DNA of 64,000 bases from Durusdinium trenchii (taxonomy: Eukaryota; Sar; Dinophyceae; Suessiales; Symbiodiniaceae): positions 36,493 to 100,492 of the forward strand of contig CAXAMN010018557.1 of NCBI GenBank assembly GCA_963970005.1, written 5' to 3'. Shown here piece by piece: positions 21,084 to 33,006 of the stretch. Numbering within the stretch: position 1 is the first letter of the stretch; every line of letters begins with the position of its first letter. The position numbers and the translations under genes were made by a program. The notes under the pieces are model-generated. The model saw nothing but the letters and a program-made list of their open reading frames with translations. It ran no database searches and was not told the DNA's origin.

Positions 21084-23640
21084 GACTAGGCAGGATAAAT
21101 GATGGGGTAGGTAGAAGTCAGGAAAGTGGATGGATACATAGCAAAAAAGGAGGGTAGGACAACAGGTAAAGTGTATCCAGCATAGGAAAGATTGTAGAGA
21201 ATTGTTCTTTTAGTCTTCCGAAAAAAAAAAAAAAACACTGTAACCAGTGAAATTTCAAGAATGCGGCTTACCATGTATATATACACATATACACGTAGCC
21301 GGTTTGTTACGCTATTGTCGAGAATGTATGCAAGTGCAAATGCACACATCGACAACATATTGTGTGCAAATGTCAGCATATATATATATGTACAATATAA
21401 TAACAATAGTATAACATAACTATATATATGATATATGTATATGTATACACTAACACATTATGTATATAGCCGTGCAACATGTGCATCTATACTACTCTGT
21501 CGAGTTCAAACAAAACATCCACTCAGAACTTAGACTCTTAGGAGTGAACCGGCATGTAGCAGTCTTTGAGCTCTCCAAATTGAGCAAAATGTTTCTCCAA
21601 GTGTTCCTGAGTTCAGCAAAGGCTAATGGCTAATGGTATCATCAGATGGTTCCTGTACTACGTCTATTCAAGTCGTTAAACTTTGTTTTGCTATATCAAC
21701 CAATTCAGAAGAACCTTCTGGTCCATTTTGCTTTGTTTCTTTAAGGGTCTGCTTTTCCACTCGCTGCCAAAGCACGGCCTCCGCTGGCTTTGGTTGCATG
21801 TGCTGTTACTTAAACACGACCACGAGACACCAAGGGCTGCAGTCCGTACAACATGTGCTTGCGGGATAGCGACATGACATCTGAGCTGCGTATTGATTGG
21901 ACAAGTCAGAAAAATAACTGGAACTCATTCATTGTTCGACTTGCTTGGTGAATCTTAGTCACAAGGCCTCCTTCTCAAAGGCATGCAAATTCTACCACAG
22001 AGCCAATCACTATCCATCACTACTCAAACTACACTGCTGATTCTAAGGTCCTGGCTCGGTTCAAAGTGGGCGGTATTCGAGTCACGAAGAGCCGGTCGGC
22101 CTGCACTGGCACCTGTCCGGTCTTCATGTGACTGCGGCCTCCATGTATTTACTTAGGGTTTGGGGTTTATGGTATGGCCTCCAACTTAGCTACTAGCAAT
22201 GGCCTCCAATCTAATAGGAATGGCATCCCCAGACTCTACTTGCAACGTGTTTCTTGTGGATTTCCTCTTGGATAGTAGCCTCTTCAAAAGGCTATGGGCT
22301 ATTGAGGCTATTGGCAATTGGTGGCTTAATCCCCAGACTAATAGCAGTTTTGATTACTCTATGACTCTATGAGTACAAGTTGATCATTTGAAGAAATGCG
22401 GTGCTTCACTGTGTCTTGCGAAGCACCAAGTGTGCAACCCCGCAGCTAGGATCGGATACGCTACTCTCTACGAACGTACAAAGGGTCCAACAGAGCCAAG
22501 CACAAAAGCAATCACTCGAGTCTTTGAAAACGTATGAAGTCTGTTCGGACGGACAATCAACACATATCAACACTGTTTATCTCCGATGTAATTAAGCTTG
22601 GACTTCTGTTCGACACTTTAAATACTGGGTCTCCCGGGCAGGAGCTGCTCCCTGGCAGGAGCTTCAACTTGAAACATACTGGACCCTCCCTCTTCTGCGA
22701 GCGTCAAACCTGTGTGACTTTGTGATCCCGCGCAAATGTCAGTCAAAAGAGCAAACGGACGAAGTGGGTGGCAAGAAATGGGAAGACACATCTATTGCTC
22801 AAAGGGTGCAAGGCTTTTGGGGCGGGAAATGGCATTGTGGACGTCTGGCAGTTTGGCAGGTGGGGCCGTAGCTGCCGATCTGATTTCCCAGAACTCCCAA
22901 ACATTCACCACCAAACGTATGTGAGGAGCTGCTGACCTGCTTGAGAGGAACCGGGGCAGAGAACGCTGACTTTGCAGGGGCAGCGTTCTTCCTCCACTGA
23001 GTTTGTGCCACCGTGGGTGCCTGCCGGTGGTAACCAAATGTGATCTCAGCCACTGGGCTAAACCCAAGACTATAGCGGACAAGTGAGAACAGGAGAAAGC
23101 AGGCGGCATCCAACAGAAAGTAACCAAACGAAAGGTGAACCAATAGCACGCAGCATGACATGGTTTATGTAAATTACACCATAAATATCATAACCTCCAA
23201 CTCATTTGCGCTCCCACCTGCGATCCACCTCCAATGGATCATCTCCGTCGCTCCCTCTTTCGCTCCCTCTGTGGGTGTCAGGAGTGGCCGGAGCTCACGG
23301 AACGCCAACCATAAGGAGGCACTAAACCAGAAAAGCAACATTGAGACCTCCTACTAGTATCAGAAAAGGGCCAACACCAACACACGGTGTTTAGCTACAG
23401 CGAGAAGACTCCTGAGAAGATCATTTTCACCAAAGTTGTCTTTAAAATACATTAGGAGTATTCAGGTGGATGTAAGTTTCGCTGCAGCTTCGCACGTTTT
23501 CACGGCGTAGTTTTCAACATGAAGTTTGTGACAGAAGTTTCTGTAGGTATGATCAATTGCCGACTAGTTTGGTCTCTAAGTGTACATCATTGTACATCAG
23601 GTACTGTACATCATCTTGTGCTGCGTTACATACATCAACA
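21084..23640. other. Non-coding stretch with small repeats
   Basis: I see no supportable gene. It holds an A14 run near 21,222, TATA-rich tracts (21,270-21,460), and two or three copies of the 20-mer family (A/T)GC(A/G)ATGGCCTCCAA at 22,163-22,225. A minus open frame at 22,792-23,161 is not recognisable. Confidence 0.55.
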
Positions 23641-24490
23641 CCTCAAATAACTCAAAGCTTCAAAGGAAAATGAACCACATCATTGTACGTCGCAATCATG
23701 AGGAACGTCCCAACTTTGGGACCCACCCCAGCGCCAACCCTCGAGAAGCAAGTTCAACGCGAAGTGTGCAAAGCTTTGTACCCAGTTCCTCCCTATTGGG
23801 GCCCGCAACAGCAGGTAATTGACCATCCCGGCACCTCGCCCGGCTTGGGAATTGCAACATCCACCACCACCTGTCCGAGACAAATCATTGTGGGCGTGTG
23901 TCAAATCTGCAGAAACTCACCGTCTGATAAAAGTGCCCAAATTAAACACAGGTGGCCATTCTCATGTCCAACAAATCTCAATTGCAAATACAGGTCAGGA
24001 TTGGGCAGGGATAAGCAGGTAAGCCATGCTCAAGTAAAGCATCTGAATGTGAAGGTCTGCATGATTCGCCATACCTGCTTTGCCCTTTCTGTCGGCGTGG
24101 CGTCAAGCATTGGACGACAACTCCATGTGGTTTGTAGCTGGATTTTCTCCAAACTCTCTACCTCCGGTGTGCATTTGGCGGATGATGATGATGTTGCCCC
24201 TTTTACACAAAAACTCTGCAACAAGCTCTCTTCGGGTAGATCTTGCCCCAAAGAGCCCTGTGGGAGAAGCGAGGTGGAGAAAGGCAAGAAGGGGCCAGGA
24301 AGGGAAAGCTTCTCAGTTCCATACAGCAAAGGAAAACACCTCATCGCTGCCGATGCCCTCGATGCGCCTCGTGTCCGTTGATGATATGAGATTGCTCTTG
24401 CCTTATAGCCACCTGCGAGCTGAGTCCAAGTTACCCCGGCTGCTGTGGAAGAAAAGTGCTTCCTCCCAAAGCAAGTGTTGTTCGTAGTTG
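23640..24490 (+). CDS. Possible multi-exon gene, unrecognised
   Basis: A 232-codon plus frame (23,683-24,381) is longer than expected by chance here. Internal signals suggest real exons: RNVPTLGPTPAPTLEKQVQR ... YPVPPYWGPQQQ ends at CAGCAG|GTAATTG (about 23,814). An exon-like segment lies between an AG near 23,912 and GCAG|GTAAGCC (24,017). A last segment in another frame holds RVDLAPKSPVGEARW and continues to 24,487. The pieces change frame, which fits splicing better than one long exon. No domain is recognised, so no function is proposed. Confidence 0.35.
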
Positions 24491-25919
24491 CGAGTGGTTT
24501 ACAGTAGAAGACTGGCAGTTAGAATATAGAATCAATGATTTAGCTATTTAATGACATCCCAACTTAGAGAAGCCTGGTAGAGGCACTGCATTTTCAATAT
24601 CACAGTTAGAATGTGGCATGCAATACACCGTTGGCAACACCATAAAACAAACACATCTCAAGCAAACACCAAAAACATGCACTTACCACTAACAAGATTT
24701 AAACACAGACTGTGCAGTCAAAACGGTCTTTGCCCGCTTTCCTTCGCAGCTTACAATGAGCCAAGAGCGTAGCAAACACATCACTGACATCACTTTAGAT
24801 ATGCAATGCTGGAGCGATGCAAGCCTTCAAAGCTTATGGACTCCTACCCCAAGCAAAAGTGCAGTATATGTTCTTCACGTTTTGAGCTGGCCTGGGCTGC
24901 GGATGCGTCTGCAAAGGAGACGAAAGCCATGCCCTGTGCAAAGCTTGTACTGAAACCCAATCTCAGCTGAATGCTTAAATAGGTACAGCGTGGCAAAGCC
25001 ACATCAGATGTTGGTTGGTGGAATGACCATGGAATTGCCCAACGCGACGAAGGCAATAAAAATCTGGGGCCCTGGGAAATCCCACGGTATCTGAGCATCG
25101 TCGCTTCTACTCACTCACTCGCATCAGAGTGCCTTGTGTCCGGGCCGCCCAGGGTAGCCAGGCAAATACACATCGGTCGTGATACCGAACTGTGCAAAGT
25201 GCTTGGCGACATCCTGGCGTACGAATGGATATGCAAGGCCATATCAGGTGTAGGCCAAATCATCGAGCTCCAACCTAAATAGTTCTTCATAGCTCCTCCC
25301 CACAACATAAGGAAGAATGAGCAAAGCATTACCAATTTTGTGGGCTTTGGAAGAAATTGGCGACCAGTGCGAATTCGTGACCTACTCCTTGTGCTTGAAG
25401 AGCCTTAAGATGACAACGCAAATTAAACCTAAGCCTATGCTACTGATGCTGGTTCATGCCCACTCAGGGGTTCACTCTTATTTGCACTGGATTTATACGT
25501 ATTGTATAACGAGGGTCAGTAGATTTCCTCCAAGCGATTCCGAGCCCTAGCTTACCATGCAGCTGAACATGTCCTTGGCGCACAGCCGTATCTCTAATAG
25601 CATCTGACTAACGTAGTGCTTGTCTGCTTGTGCGAGCTAACCTGTCCTCTTCGTGCCAGCTTGCTGCAGCTTGAAACTACGTGACTATAGCTTTTTCAGG
25701 GGAAAGGTTGATGATGAGGAGAATGCCCCCAACATCCCTAAGCTTCCAAAAGCTCTTTTGGGTTCCCAACTCCCCCCAAATCTGCATATGCAGTTTCGGT
25801 ATCGATTGGTACACAGTTGGCTGAACAGCTTGTTCAAAGCTGTTCCTTTTTTAATCAAAAAAAACAGTCGATTTCTTTTGGCAGCTGAAGCGGCAGTCCC
25901 AGTTTCGGGCTGAATTGGT

Positions 25920-26035
25920 ACAGTGGTAGTAAAGTAGCGATGCCCTTTGCTACTAGTAGCGATGCTCATTACTAGTAGCTTCTTGCTACTAGTAGTCATG
26001 CCAGGAGCTACTAGTAGCTTCTTGCCACTATAACA
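25920..26035. repeat. CTAGTAGC minisatellite, short cluster
   Basis: TACTAGTAGC(G/T), GATGCC and CAGGAGC elements are arranged as in the 18.4-kb array. Confidence 0.8.
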
Positions 26036-27488
26036 AATTGATGTTAGATAATTTTAGACAATCTAATTATGTCACAAGCAAAATGAGAGTTCCAATGCAT
26101 GCAACCCCAGCCAAGCCTCTTGAGTGATATCGGGTGGAATCTTCGTAACAAAGAGCCTGGCCGAAAGCTTGCACTAAAACAAGCATAAACATGCTATTTA
26201 GCTGTATCCAGCAGTACGACAGTCACTGAACCTTCATGGTAGAACTTGAGAAAAGCATGGCCCCCTAGCAGTCGACAACACGTTTTGCTACAAGAGAAAA
26301 GCAATGGTTCCTGCCTGGTCTCTTCACCCGTCAAGTTGCTGAAAGTTGCATGTTGGCTCATGAGGACAAAGGCAGCTACTTTGTTGTGTAGACTGAGGGT
26401 TACACGTAGCAACCAAGCTACGATAAGTAACACTTGGATGAAACGGATTACTCCAAAATCAAACTATTCCATACTATTCCAAGCTCAAATCCTAAATCTT
26501 GATCACAACCCCACCATGAATCTCGTCTCTATTGCATTCGTTTAACTTTGCCGTTGCTAGCTACGAGTACGTCATTGCCAAACAAACTCATGGTAGGCGA
26601 GCAACAACTTGACGGCAATTGTCGACATAATATGTCGATGCTTTGCATGAAACAGCTCCAACGTGGCCACTGACAAATGTCGGGCCAACCACAACGAGCA
26701 AATATGTTATGTTTGGAGTTTACAGTATGCCCACATATATATATATATATATCCATATATGTGATTGCTTGGTCCAAGCGCGCGATTTCTGCTGGGGCCC
26801 TTTTGAACTGCCATATCTGATGAGTCAGTAGAGGTCCATCGCCTCTACGCGGGTTCGACCTTGTTTCACCAGTACTCGTGGCAGCTGCACAGGGTCAAAC
26901 GTCATCTACCCCTTTCCAAGGTTTGAGCCCAGTCAGTGTGTATGAGCTCGAGTCCAAAAAGCGCCATTAAACCTGCTGCATCCTACCGTAGTTCAGGGTG
27001 AATGCCCAAGTGTCCTATTAAGTTCCTAGGTTTCGAGATTCGAGATTCGCTTGTCCTCAGCAACACAAAGCGAACACATCATCTGGACCAGCAGTCTTAC
27101 TAACTCCCGCTAAACCATGGCAGTCGTTCGGTACATTAGCCTTCCTCGTCGTGTGTCCATGTCTTCGCTGGTAGCAGACTGTAAGACCCTGTGCGTTTCA
27201 TGAGCCCAAGGAGAGCATGATCTGGCAGACTGTGGCGTTCAGGATTCTTTGAACCTGGGAGCCGGTAGGAACCATCATACCACACCAGCACATTGGATCT
27301 TTTTAGTGGCGATAGAGCAATCGCAATAGTGCATGATACTGACACTCCGTGATACCTTCTGGCTGATGTAACACTTGTTGTAGGTCTCTGTCACCTCTGC
27401 TCGACCATTCTTGTAGGCCTTTTGAAGATGCTTGGGGCTTGGGGTCCATTGGGGCACCTCTTGCGCCTGTGATGCCCTTGTTGGGGTG

Positions 27489-27640
27489 ATCCGTCCTAGT
27501 AGCGTCCTTGCTCCTAGTAGCGATGCCCTTTGTTCCTAGTAGCATTCTTGCTATATACTAGTAGTTATGCCAGGAGCTACTATGAGCTACTAATAGCTTC
27601 TGGTTACTAGTAGCGATGCCCTTTGTTTCTGCTAATAAAC
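27489..27640. repeat. CTAGTAGC minisatellite, short cluster
   Basis: CCTAGTAGCGTCCTTGCTCC and relatives (TACTAGTAGTTATGCCAGG, GCGATGCCCTTTG) are repeated over about 150 bp. Confidence 0.85.
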
Positions 27641-28365
27641 CCAATGACCTAGCCCCTCTCTCCTTACACATCTTTAGTATCAAATTTGTTGCCATGTCTA
27701 CAAGCCCTCATTTGGTCATTGGTCTATGGTGATGTCTCGGAGCAAACCGCTTTGTGGTAAAGAAAGTGAAATCCTTCATGGAGGCTTCATGTGTCATCTC
27801 ACTTGCTCTCTTTTTGAGGCCCACGCCATCTGTCATGAGCGGTGCTTCAAAGGATGAAAGAAATTGCTCAAACATGTTGAGTTCATACGATCAATCACTG
27901 CTTTGTCAAACTGAGGGCTCTACCCCGGTAGCATCAGGTAGAGTCAATGACGCGTTTTCATTTTTGTAGCCCCAACCTAGTGTAGCCTAGCCATACCTAG
28001 ACACTCTCGGCCCCCAGGCAACATCCATGCGCCATCGTCCTGATCCACCACAGCAAGTCCGGGCACCTCATCGAAGCGAGTCACAGCTTTTCTTGTTCCT
28101 TCTAATCTCTCCCAATATAGTTTGCTATTAGGTTGGAGGCCATCGCTATTAGAAACAAACATAGCGGACAGGAAATACGGGCAACTATATACATATCCAG
28201 TGTCTGCTGGATGGCTTCCTCATCGATTGATCAACATCTCCTGGAGGAGGCCAGCTCCTTTGCATCATGAAGCCTTCGCATATCTTCACATGAAAGGTTG
28301 TAAAAGCCAAAAGAGAGCGTACTCAGTGTATGTGTTGACCATTTTGCCTTGTACTTGTAACAATT

Positions 28366-28720
28366 TTGAAATCTATCTGCATCTGTTGCATCTGTTTCCT
28401 TACCAAAGGTTCCCGGTTGAGAAACTTGGCTGAGGAGCTGAGAGATCAGGCCATCATTAAACACCTTGTTGTTACATGCAGCAAATCAAACAATATTACA
28501 ACTCTTCAAACATGTGAAAGGAACATGCACAAAGCCTTTACAGCTTTTGTCCATCGAATCATGTTCAACATCCTGAGGCAAAGCAAATTTGGCACCCCTG
28601 GTCTGAGTATTGCTGAAAGGGCTGTCCCTATGAGTTCGATGACGGCTTGGGATTGTCACATGATAGGGCTCAACAAAAAGTTCCAAAGCATCAACTTGAT
28701 GATGATGATGACGATGATGA
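28366..28720 (+). CDS. Possible exon, unrecognised protein
   Basis: A plus frame following a pyrimidine-rich acceptor-like TTTCCTTACCAAAG (about 28,404) reads SRLRNLAEELRDQAIIKHLV, CERNMHKAFTAFVHRIMFNI and GTPGLSIAERAVP before entering a GATGAT repeat near 28,695. The amphipathic, charged start looks protein-like. Expected chance frequency of such a frame in this window is not negligible. Confidence 0.25.
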
Positions 28721-28809
28721 CTAACCCTTGCATATTTTGGAGGACATGCAAAAACACATTATATACATTACATATGTCCAAAATCAAATCGTACCATCAT
28801 ACAACCTAA

Positions 28810-30270
28810 AATAAAAACACAACTCTGTGTTTTGGATTTGTATGGATTTCTATTCACTCAGATTGAGCAAACTATAGCAACCCGGCTTTGTCAACCCAAA
28901 CCAGTTCTCGACTTCTCCCTCGGCATCTGGGAAATTGGGGCTGGTTGAATGGCGCTGCTTGTAGGCCAATCAAATCGATGAAGCTCCTGCAGTGCAAGAA
29001 GGTAATCCGGCGTCTCATGGATACTGAAGCAAACCTCTTTGTTTCAGGACCTCCCCATGAACCCTGCTTTTCTGAGGTTCAGAGTTCATCAAAAGGAACC
29101 AGGCCCAACAAGTGCTTCTGATCACCACCATCTTTTCCACCATCATTTCTTCCCTTCCGTACCTCATCGGTGAGGTGACGCTGCTGGAGGTCTTGAGCAA
29201 AACGTAGGACGTCGGACTGGACTCCCGGCCTCACGGATGGGACAGTCTTTCTGTGGTCCTTGGATGCTTAAAAGAAAGTAGAAGGGGCTTAGACAGTCCT
29301 TACCTTTTTTTCCCTTTATTTTGTTTGGTCACTCTAATTTGAGATGAAACCAAAAGGGGGTCCTAACATCAGCAAAGGACATTGATCCTGTCAACATTCC
29401 ACGATGCAGGGTCTAGCTGCTAGCTGTAGGCTGCTCAATATAGCGGAGGACAGCCTGGGAGAAACATGAGAGAAGATCCACACAGGACTTTTTTAACGGT
29501 GGTTTGGGGTTGCGCTTTGAGTTTGGCATGCTACAAGCTACAAAGGGTCCCGGAATCAATTTTGGACTTTTGCCGTTTCTTGTCTGTAAATTTTCTCGTT
29601 TTGGTTGCTGGTATGGCTGGAAATGCAGATTTCCTGGCGTGCTCGTTTTGTGAACCTTGGAGTGCACTTTGGGAAGCACGAAGCGCTGATCTTAACATCT
29701 GTATAGGTCTCATGGCAAAAGAGTGGTAGCCCTTAGCATCGACCGTTGTGGGTTGTGATGGTGTTATGTCACAATTCAACTGTTTTTTTAAAACTGATTT
29801 TGGCGGGCTGGCGCGGCGTGGCCGAGAAAGTCAGACGCACGGCCTCACCACTGACAGACGCGGTTGGACGCTGTGGCCGAACACCCACGAATGCCTGGTA
29901 CAGCTTGGGCGGCTGAAGTCTGAAGTTGTTCTTATTTTGGATAGATTCAAAGAACTGTTCGATTACTGGAAGCGCGCTGGCTTGCAAAAGGTATCCTACG
30001 GTTTAACCTCTACATTTTAACCTCGGGTGGCTCGCAGAAGATATACTATATTGGAAGGGTCCCTTTCCTTCTCACAAATTTTACCTTGGCAGTGCTTTGT
30101 AAACCTCACTGATCTAAGAGTCCAAGTCTGTTGTCAAATTGCCAAAGCCTGGTGGCCCTTAGCATCCTTAATCAAAAGCGACATGACATTTGTCTTCATG
30201 CCATGGTGAGGAGCCTGTTGCCATGGTCGTGGGTCTTGTGGTTCTCGACTTTGTTTGTGGATCCTCGGGC
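28810..30270. other. No supportable gene
   Basis: Only short unrelated open frames on both strands; no notable repeat. Confidence 0.5.
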
Positions 30271-30274
30271 TGTG

Positions 30275-30305
30275 TGCTGTGATTGTGTGTTGTGTGTTGT
30301 GTGTT

Positions 30306-30336
<31 letters not shown>

Positions 30337-30365
30337 TTGTCGTGTGCTGTGGTTGTTGTTGTTGG
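30275..30365. repeat. (GTT)n/(GTGT) microsatellite
   Basis: Runs of TGTGTTG pass into GTTGTTGTTGCTGCTG and related triplets. Confidence 0.9.
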
Positions 30366-30534
30366 TAGAGACAAAAACAGCTGCCCAACATAGTTCTCAC
30401 ATGTTGCAAGTCAGGGATTTCAAAGGGACACTGTTTGAAGCGATATTAGTAGCTGGACTTCTTGTCGTTGTGGTACTCAAGTCTTGGTTAGTCTCTTTCT
30501 TGTTTTTTGATGTTTTTGGGGGTGTTGTTCTGGA

Positions 30535-30651
30535 GGGGGGGTCAAAAAACAACAACGGGGCTGCAGATTTTGTTTCAACGGGGGGGGTAGAGATAACAAC
30601 ATCTTTTGAGGGGGGGGTCCAAAAAAACAACAACGGGGCTGCAGTTTTTGT
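30535..30651. repeat. Direct duplication with G-runs
   Basis: GGGGTCAAAAAACAACAACG followed by GGGCTGCAGATTTTGT (30,538-30,573) recurs at about 30,613-30,649 with small changes. Runs of seven or eight G precede each copy. Confidence 0.85.
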
Positions 30652-30704
30652 CTCTTGGATGTGGTAGAGGTTCTATGTTGTTGTTTACAGAGGCTTAGCT
30701 GACC

Positions 30705-30893
30705 GGACTACTACTACTACTACTGCTACTACGGCTACTACTGCTACTAATGCTACTGCTACTGCCACTACCACTACCACTACCACTACCACTACGACTA
30801 CTACTACTACTACTACTACTACGACTACCACTACCACTACCACTACCACTACCACTACTACGACCACTACAACAACGACTACTACTAGTACTA
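30705..30893. repeat. (ACT/ACC)n triplet microsatellite
   Basis: About 190 bp of TACTAC, CCACTA and GACTAC triplets. It directly abuts the left end of the first MITE-like copy. Confidence 0.95.
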
Positions 30894-31115
30894 CCGTAGA
30901 TGGACGAAATATTCAAACCCTTTCAACCACGTGGACCCCTTCTACCCCAAAGCTCAATGTTAGAGGTCTTGCAAGAATGTTTCGGCGAATGGACGAAACA
31001 AATCAAACCCTGGAAACACAAATTCAATCAAGTTATGTTCAACATTGACCTTTGGGGGTCAGGGGTTGGCGACAGCTATTGGTACATGGGTTTGAATATT
31101 TGGTCCATCTACTGT
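30894..31115 (+). mobile_element. MITE-like element, copy 1
   Basis: A 222-bp unit begins CCGTAGATGGACGAAATATT and ends with the near reverse complement AATATTTGGTCCATCTACTG, giving terminal inverted repeats of about 27 bp. Copies 2 and 3 are almost identical. The ORF MDEIFKPFQPRG... across it is conserved only because the copies are young; it resembles no known protein. The 75 bp after its right end (to about 31,190) is shared with copy 2, so a larger unit was duplicated. Confidence 0.7.
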
Positions 31116-31188
31116 CTAAAGGTGTGACGTTTGCATATTTCTGGCTCGTAAGTATCAAGTCTAACATCTTCATCCATAGTACTCTGCG

Positions 31189-31479
31189 TTTTAATCTTCT
31201 GTGCTCAACAACACTTTCACATCGACACGTTGCGAGCGAGGANNNNNNNNNNAGATAGCTTATCTTTTTGTTTCAACAAAACTTACCAGAAACACTTTTT
31301 TCCTGGCAGGGCCACGAGAAAGTGCAAAAGGCACTGGAAAAGGCACCGGAAAGGCACTGGAAAGGGACTGGGAACAGACACAGCACATGGCAACAGTAAG
31401 AACAGTAGCTGGAACCGCCCGGCGTCACTTGAAAACAACACACGCATGTGAGGTCTCCGGTCGCCGGCCACACCCAGTA
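31189..31479 (+). repeat. Hairpin module V, copy 1 (interrupted by gap)
   Basis: Matches 41,381-41,836 nearly base for base on both sides of the 10-N gap, but lacks the segment equivalent to 41,437-41,608. It ends at CACCCAGTA just before MITE copy 2. Confidence 0.9.
31243..31252. other. Assembly gap (10 N)
   Basis: Comparison with 41,419-41,620 shows about 170 bp missing here, including one arm of an inverted repeat. Ten Ns is therefore a placeholder, not a measured size. Confidence 0.95.
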
Positions 31480-31701
31480 CCGTAGATGGACGAAATATTC
31501 AAACCCTTTCAACCACGTGGACCCCTTCTACCCCAAAGCTCAACGTTAGAGGTCTTGCAAGAATGTTTCGGCGAATGGACGAAACAAATCCAACCCTGGA
31601 AACACAAATTCAATCAAGTTATGTTCAACATTGACCTTTGGGGGTCAGGGGTTGGCGACAGTTATTGGTGCATGGGTTTGAATATTTGGTCCATCTACTG
31701 T
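31480..31701 (+). mobile_element. MITE-like element, copy 2
   Basis: Same 222-bp unit and terminal inverted repeats as copy 1, preceded by CACCCAGTA as in copy 3 and followed by the same 75-bp extension as copy 1. Confidence 0.7.
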
Positions 31702-31789
31702 CTAAAGGTGTGACGTTTGCATATTTTTGGCTCGTAAGTATCAAGTCTAACATCTTCATCCATAGTACTCTGTGTTTTAATTTAGATGT

Positions 31790-32170
31790 TTTTAAAGGCT
31801 CTGAGGTTCCAGGCATCCCCTGCACACCTCTAACATTCTTAGGTTGTTTCAAAAATTGTTTAATTGTTTCTAAAATTGTTTCTAAAATTGTTTTAATTGT
31901 TTGTAAAATTGTTCTAAAATTGTTTTAATTGTTTGTAAAATTGTTCTAAACTTGTTTAATTGTTTCTGAAATTGTTTCTAAAGTTATTTTAATTGTTTGT
32001 AACATTTTTCGAACATTGTTTAATTGTTTCTAAAATTGTTTCTAAAATTGTTTAATTGTTTCTAAAATTGTTCTAAAGTTATTTAATTGTTTCTAAAATT
32101 GTTTCTAAACTTGCTTAAGTGTTTCACAAACTGTTTCTAAAATTGTTTGATTGTTTCAAGCATCGTTTGT
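31790..32170. repeat. ATTGTTTCTAAA array
   Basis: Units of ATTGTTT(C/G)TAAA alternate with TTGTTTTAATTG over about 380 bp. The reverse complement form (AACAATT, AACAATGTT) appears at 34,790-34,980, 36,730-36,805, 37,790-37,820 and 40,971-41,340. Confidence 0.85.
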
Positions 32171-32403
32171 AGCATTGGAAAGATCGTCAAATTGCCTCTT
32201 AAATTGTGAAATCAGTTGGATCATTTGGATATATAGCGGTTTGTAAGTTTGAAATACTTGTCGTTATTGTTTGAACATGTGGAGAAAGCATGCTTTGCAA
32301 ACATGACCGAATCAGCGAACGGCGCCAATCAGCGAACGCACTTTTTCATTCAAACTGGCGGCCAGCAAGTCATCAAGCAAAACCTTAGCCTTAGCCCATC
32401 TCC

Positions 32404-32520
32404 CTACCTGGCCAGTGGCCTTGGCTGCCGTTTCTTCAACAAAGCCAGTGCAGCCATGGAATCTCCACTACCTGGCCAGTGGCCTTGGCTGCCGTTGCTT
32501 CAACAAAGCCACTGCAGCCA
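32404..32520. repeat. 53-bp direct duplication ending in donor-like sites
   Basis: 32,404-32,456 is repeated at 32,468-32,520 with two mismatches. On the minus strand each unit reads LALLKKRQPRPLA or VALLKQRQPRPLA and ends GCCAG|GTAG, a plausible splice donor. It may be a duplicated exon end of the minus-strand gene upstream. Confidence 0.7.
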
Positions 32521-32739
32521 AGGCAGTTGCCACATCTTCTGAGCCGGGATCACTTGCATCGTCTCGTCGAGGAATCCATGGGAGGGACGCGACCCCAGCT
32601 TGGAACATGGCCATAGCCACTGGGAGCGCCATGGCGTTGCCGGCAAGGTCTTGGAGGAAAGAATGAGAAGAGCAAGCAGCAGGCAGGCTGCATTTATCTT
32701 GAAGGTCTTGGAGGAGCAAAATGGGAAAGCCTTGAAACA

Positions 32740-33000
32740 TCAGACCTTCCTCACCTACCATGAGCCGCTGGCGCGACTCCATCCACAGCTGCTGCCCTGG
32801 CAGCATGGTCGGCGCCAGCTGTTTGGGGCTACATTCTCTTTGCCAGCTGACAAAGCCTCCACGTCCAAAGCCTTGACAGCTCTCAGGTTCAGGAGAATAC
32901 GGCTTTCAATCTCTGCCAAGACAAACTCACCAAGTTGCTCTGACCCTATGGCAGCTTGCAAGCTCTTCATAGAAGGTTTGCTCAGCAGGACTGCTCATAA
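32740..33000 (-). CDS. Probable exon downstream of the 387-codon exon
   Basis: The minus frame reads KPSMKSLQAAIGSEQLGEFV, LAEIESRILLNLRAVKALDV and EALSAGKENVAPNSW. Its composition is protein-like and its place directly downstream of the large exon (33,007-34,187) suggests continuation of the same gene. The frame differs from the large exon, so a splice or frameshift near 33,000 is needed; GAG|GTATGA at 33,008 is a possible donor. The 3' end is uncertain, with a donor-like AAT|GTAGCC near 32,836. Confidence 0.4.
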
Positions 33001-33006
33001 AACTTG

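Larger units (their letters stand above)
24490..28330. other. Non-coding stretch with CTAGTAGC minisatellites
   Basis: No supportable gene. It contains two CTAGTAGC clusters (listed separately) and a (TA)n tract near 26,734-26,760. Short open frames show no family resemblance. Confidence 0.55.

Noticed and set aside
26840-26870. tRNA-like GGGTTCGACC near a GCCTCTACGC segment
   Set aside because: No acceptor stem or anticodon arm could be paired around it.
30685-30916. Poly-Val and Ser/Gly-rich open frames
   Set aside because: Translations of the ACT/ACC triplet microsatellite.
31486-31713. Conserved ORF MDEIFKPFQPRGPLLPQSS in the MITE copies
   Set aside because: Conservation reflects the youth of the copies; the frame includes the inverted termini and has no relation to known proteins.
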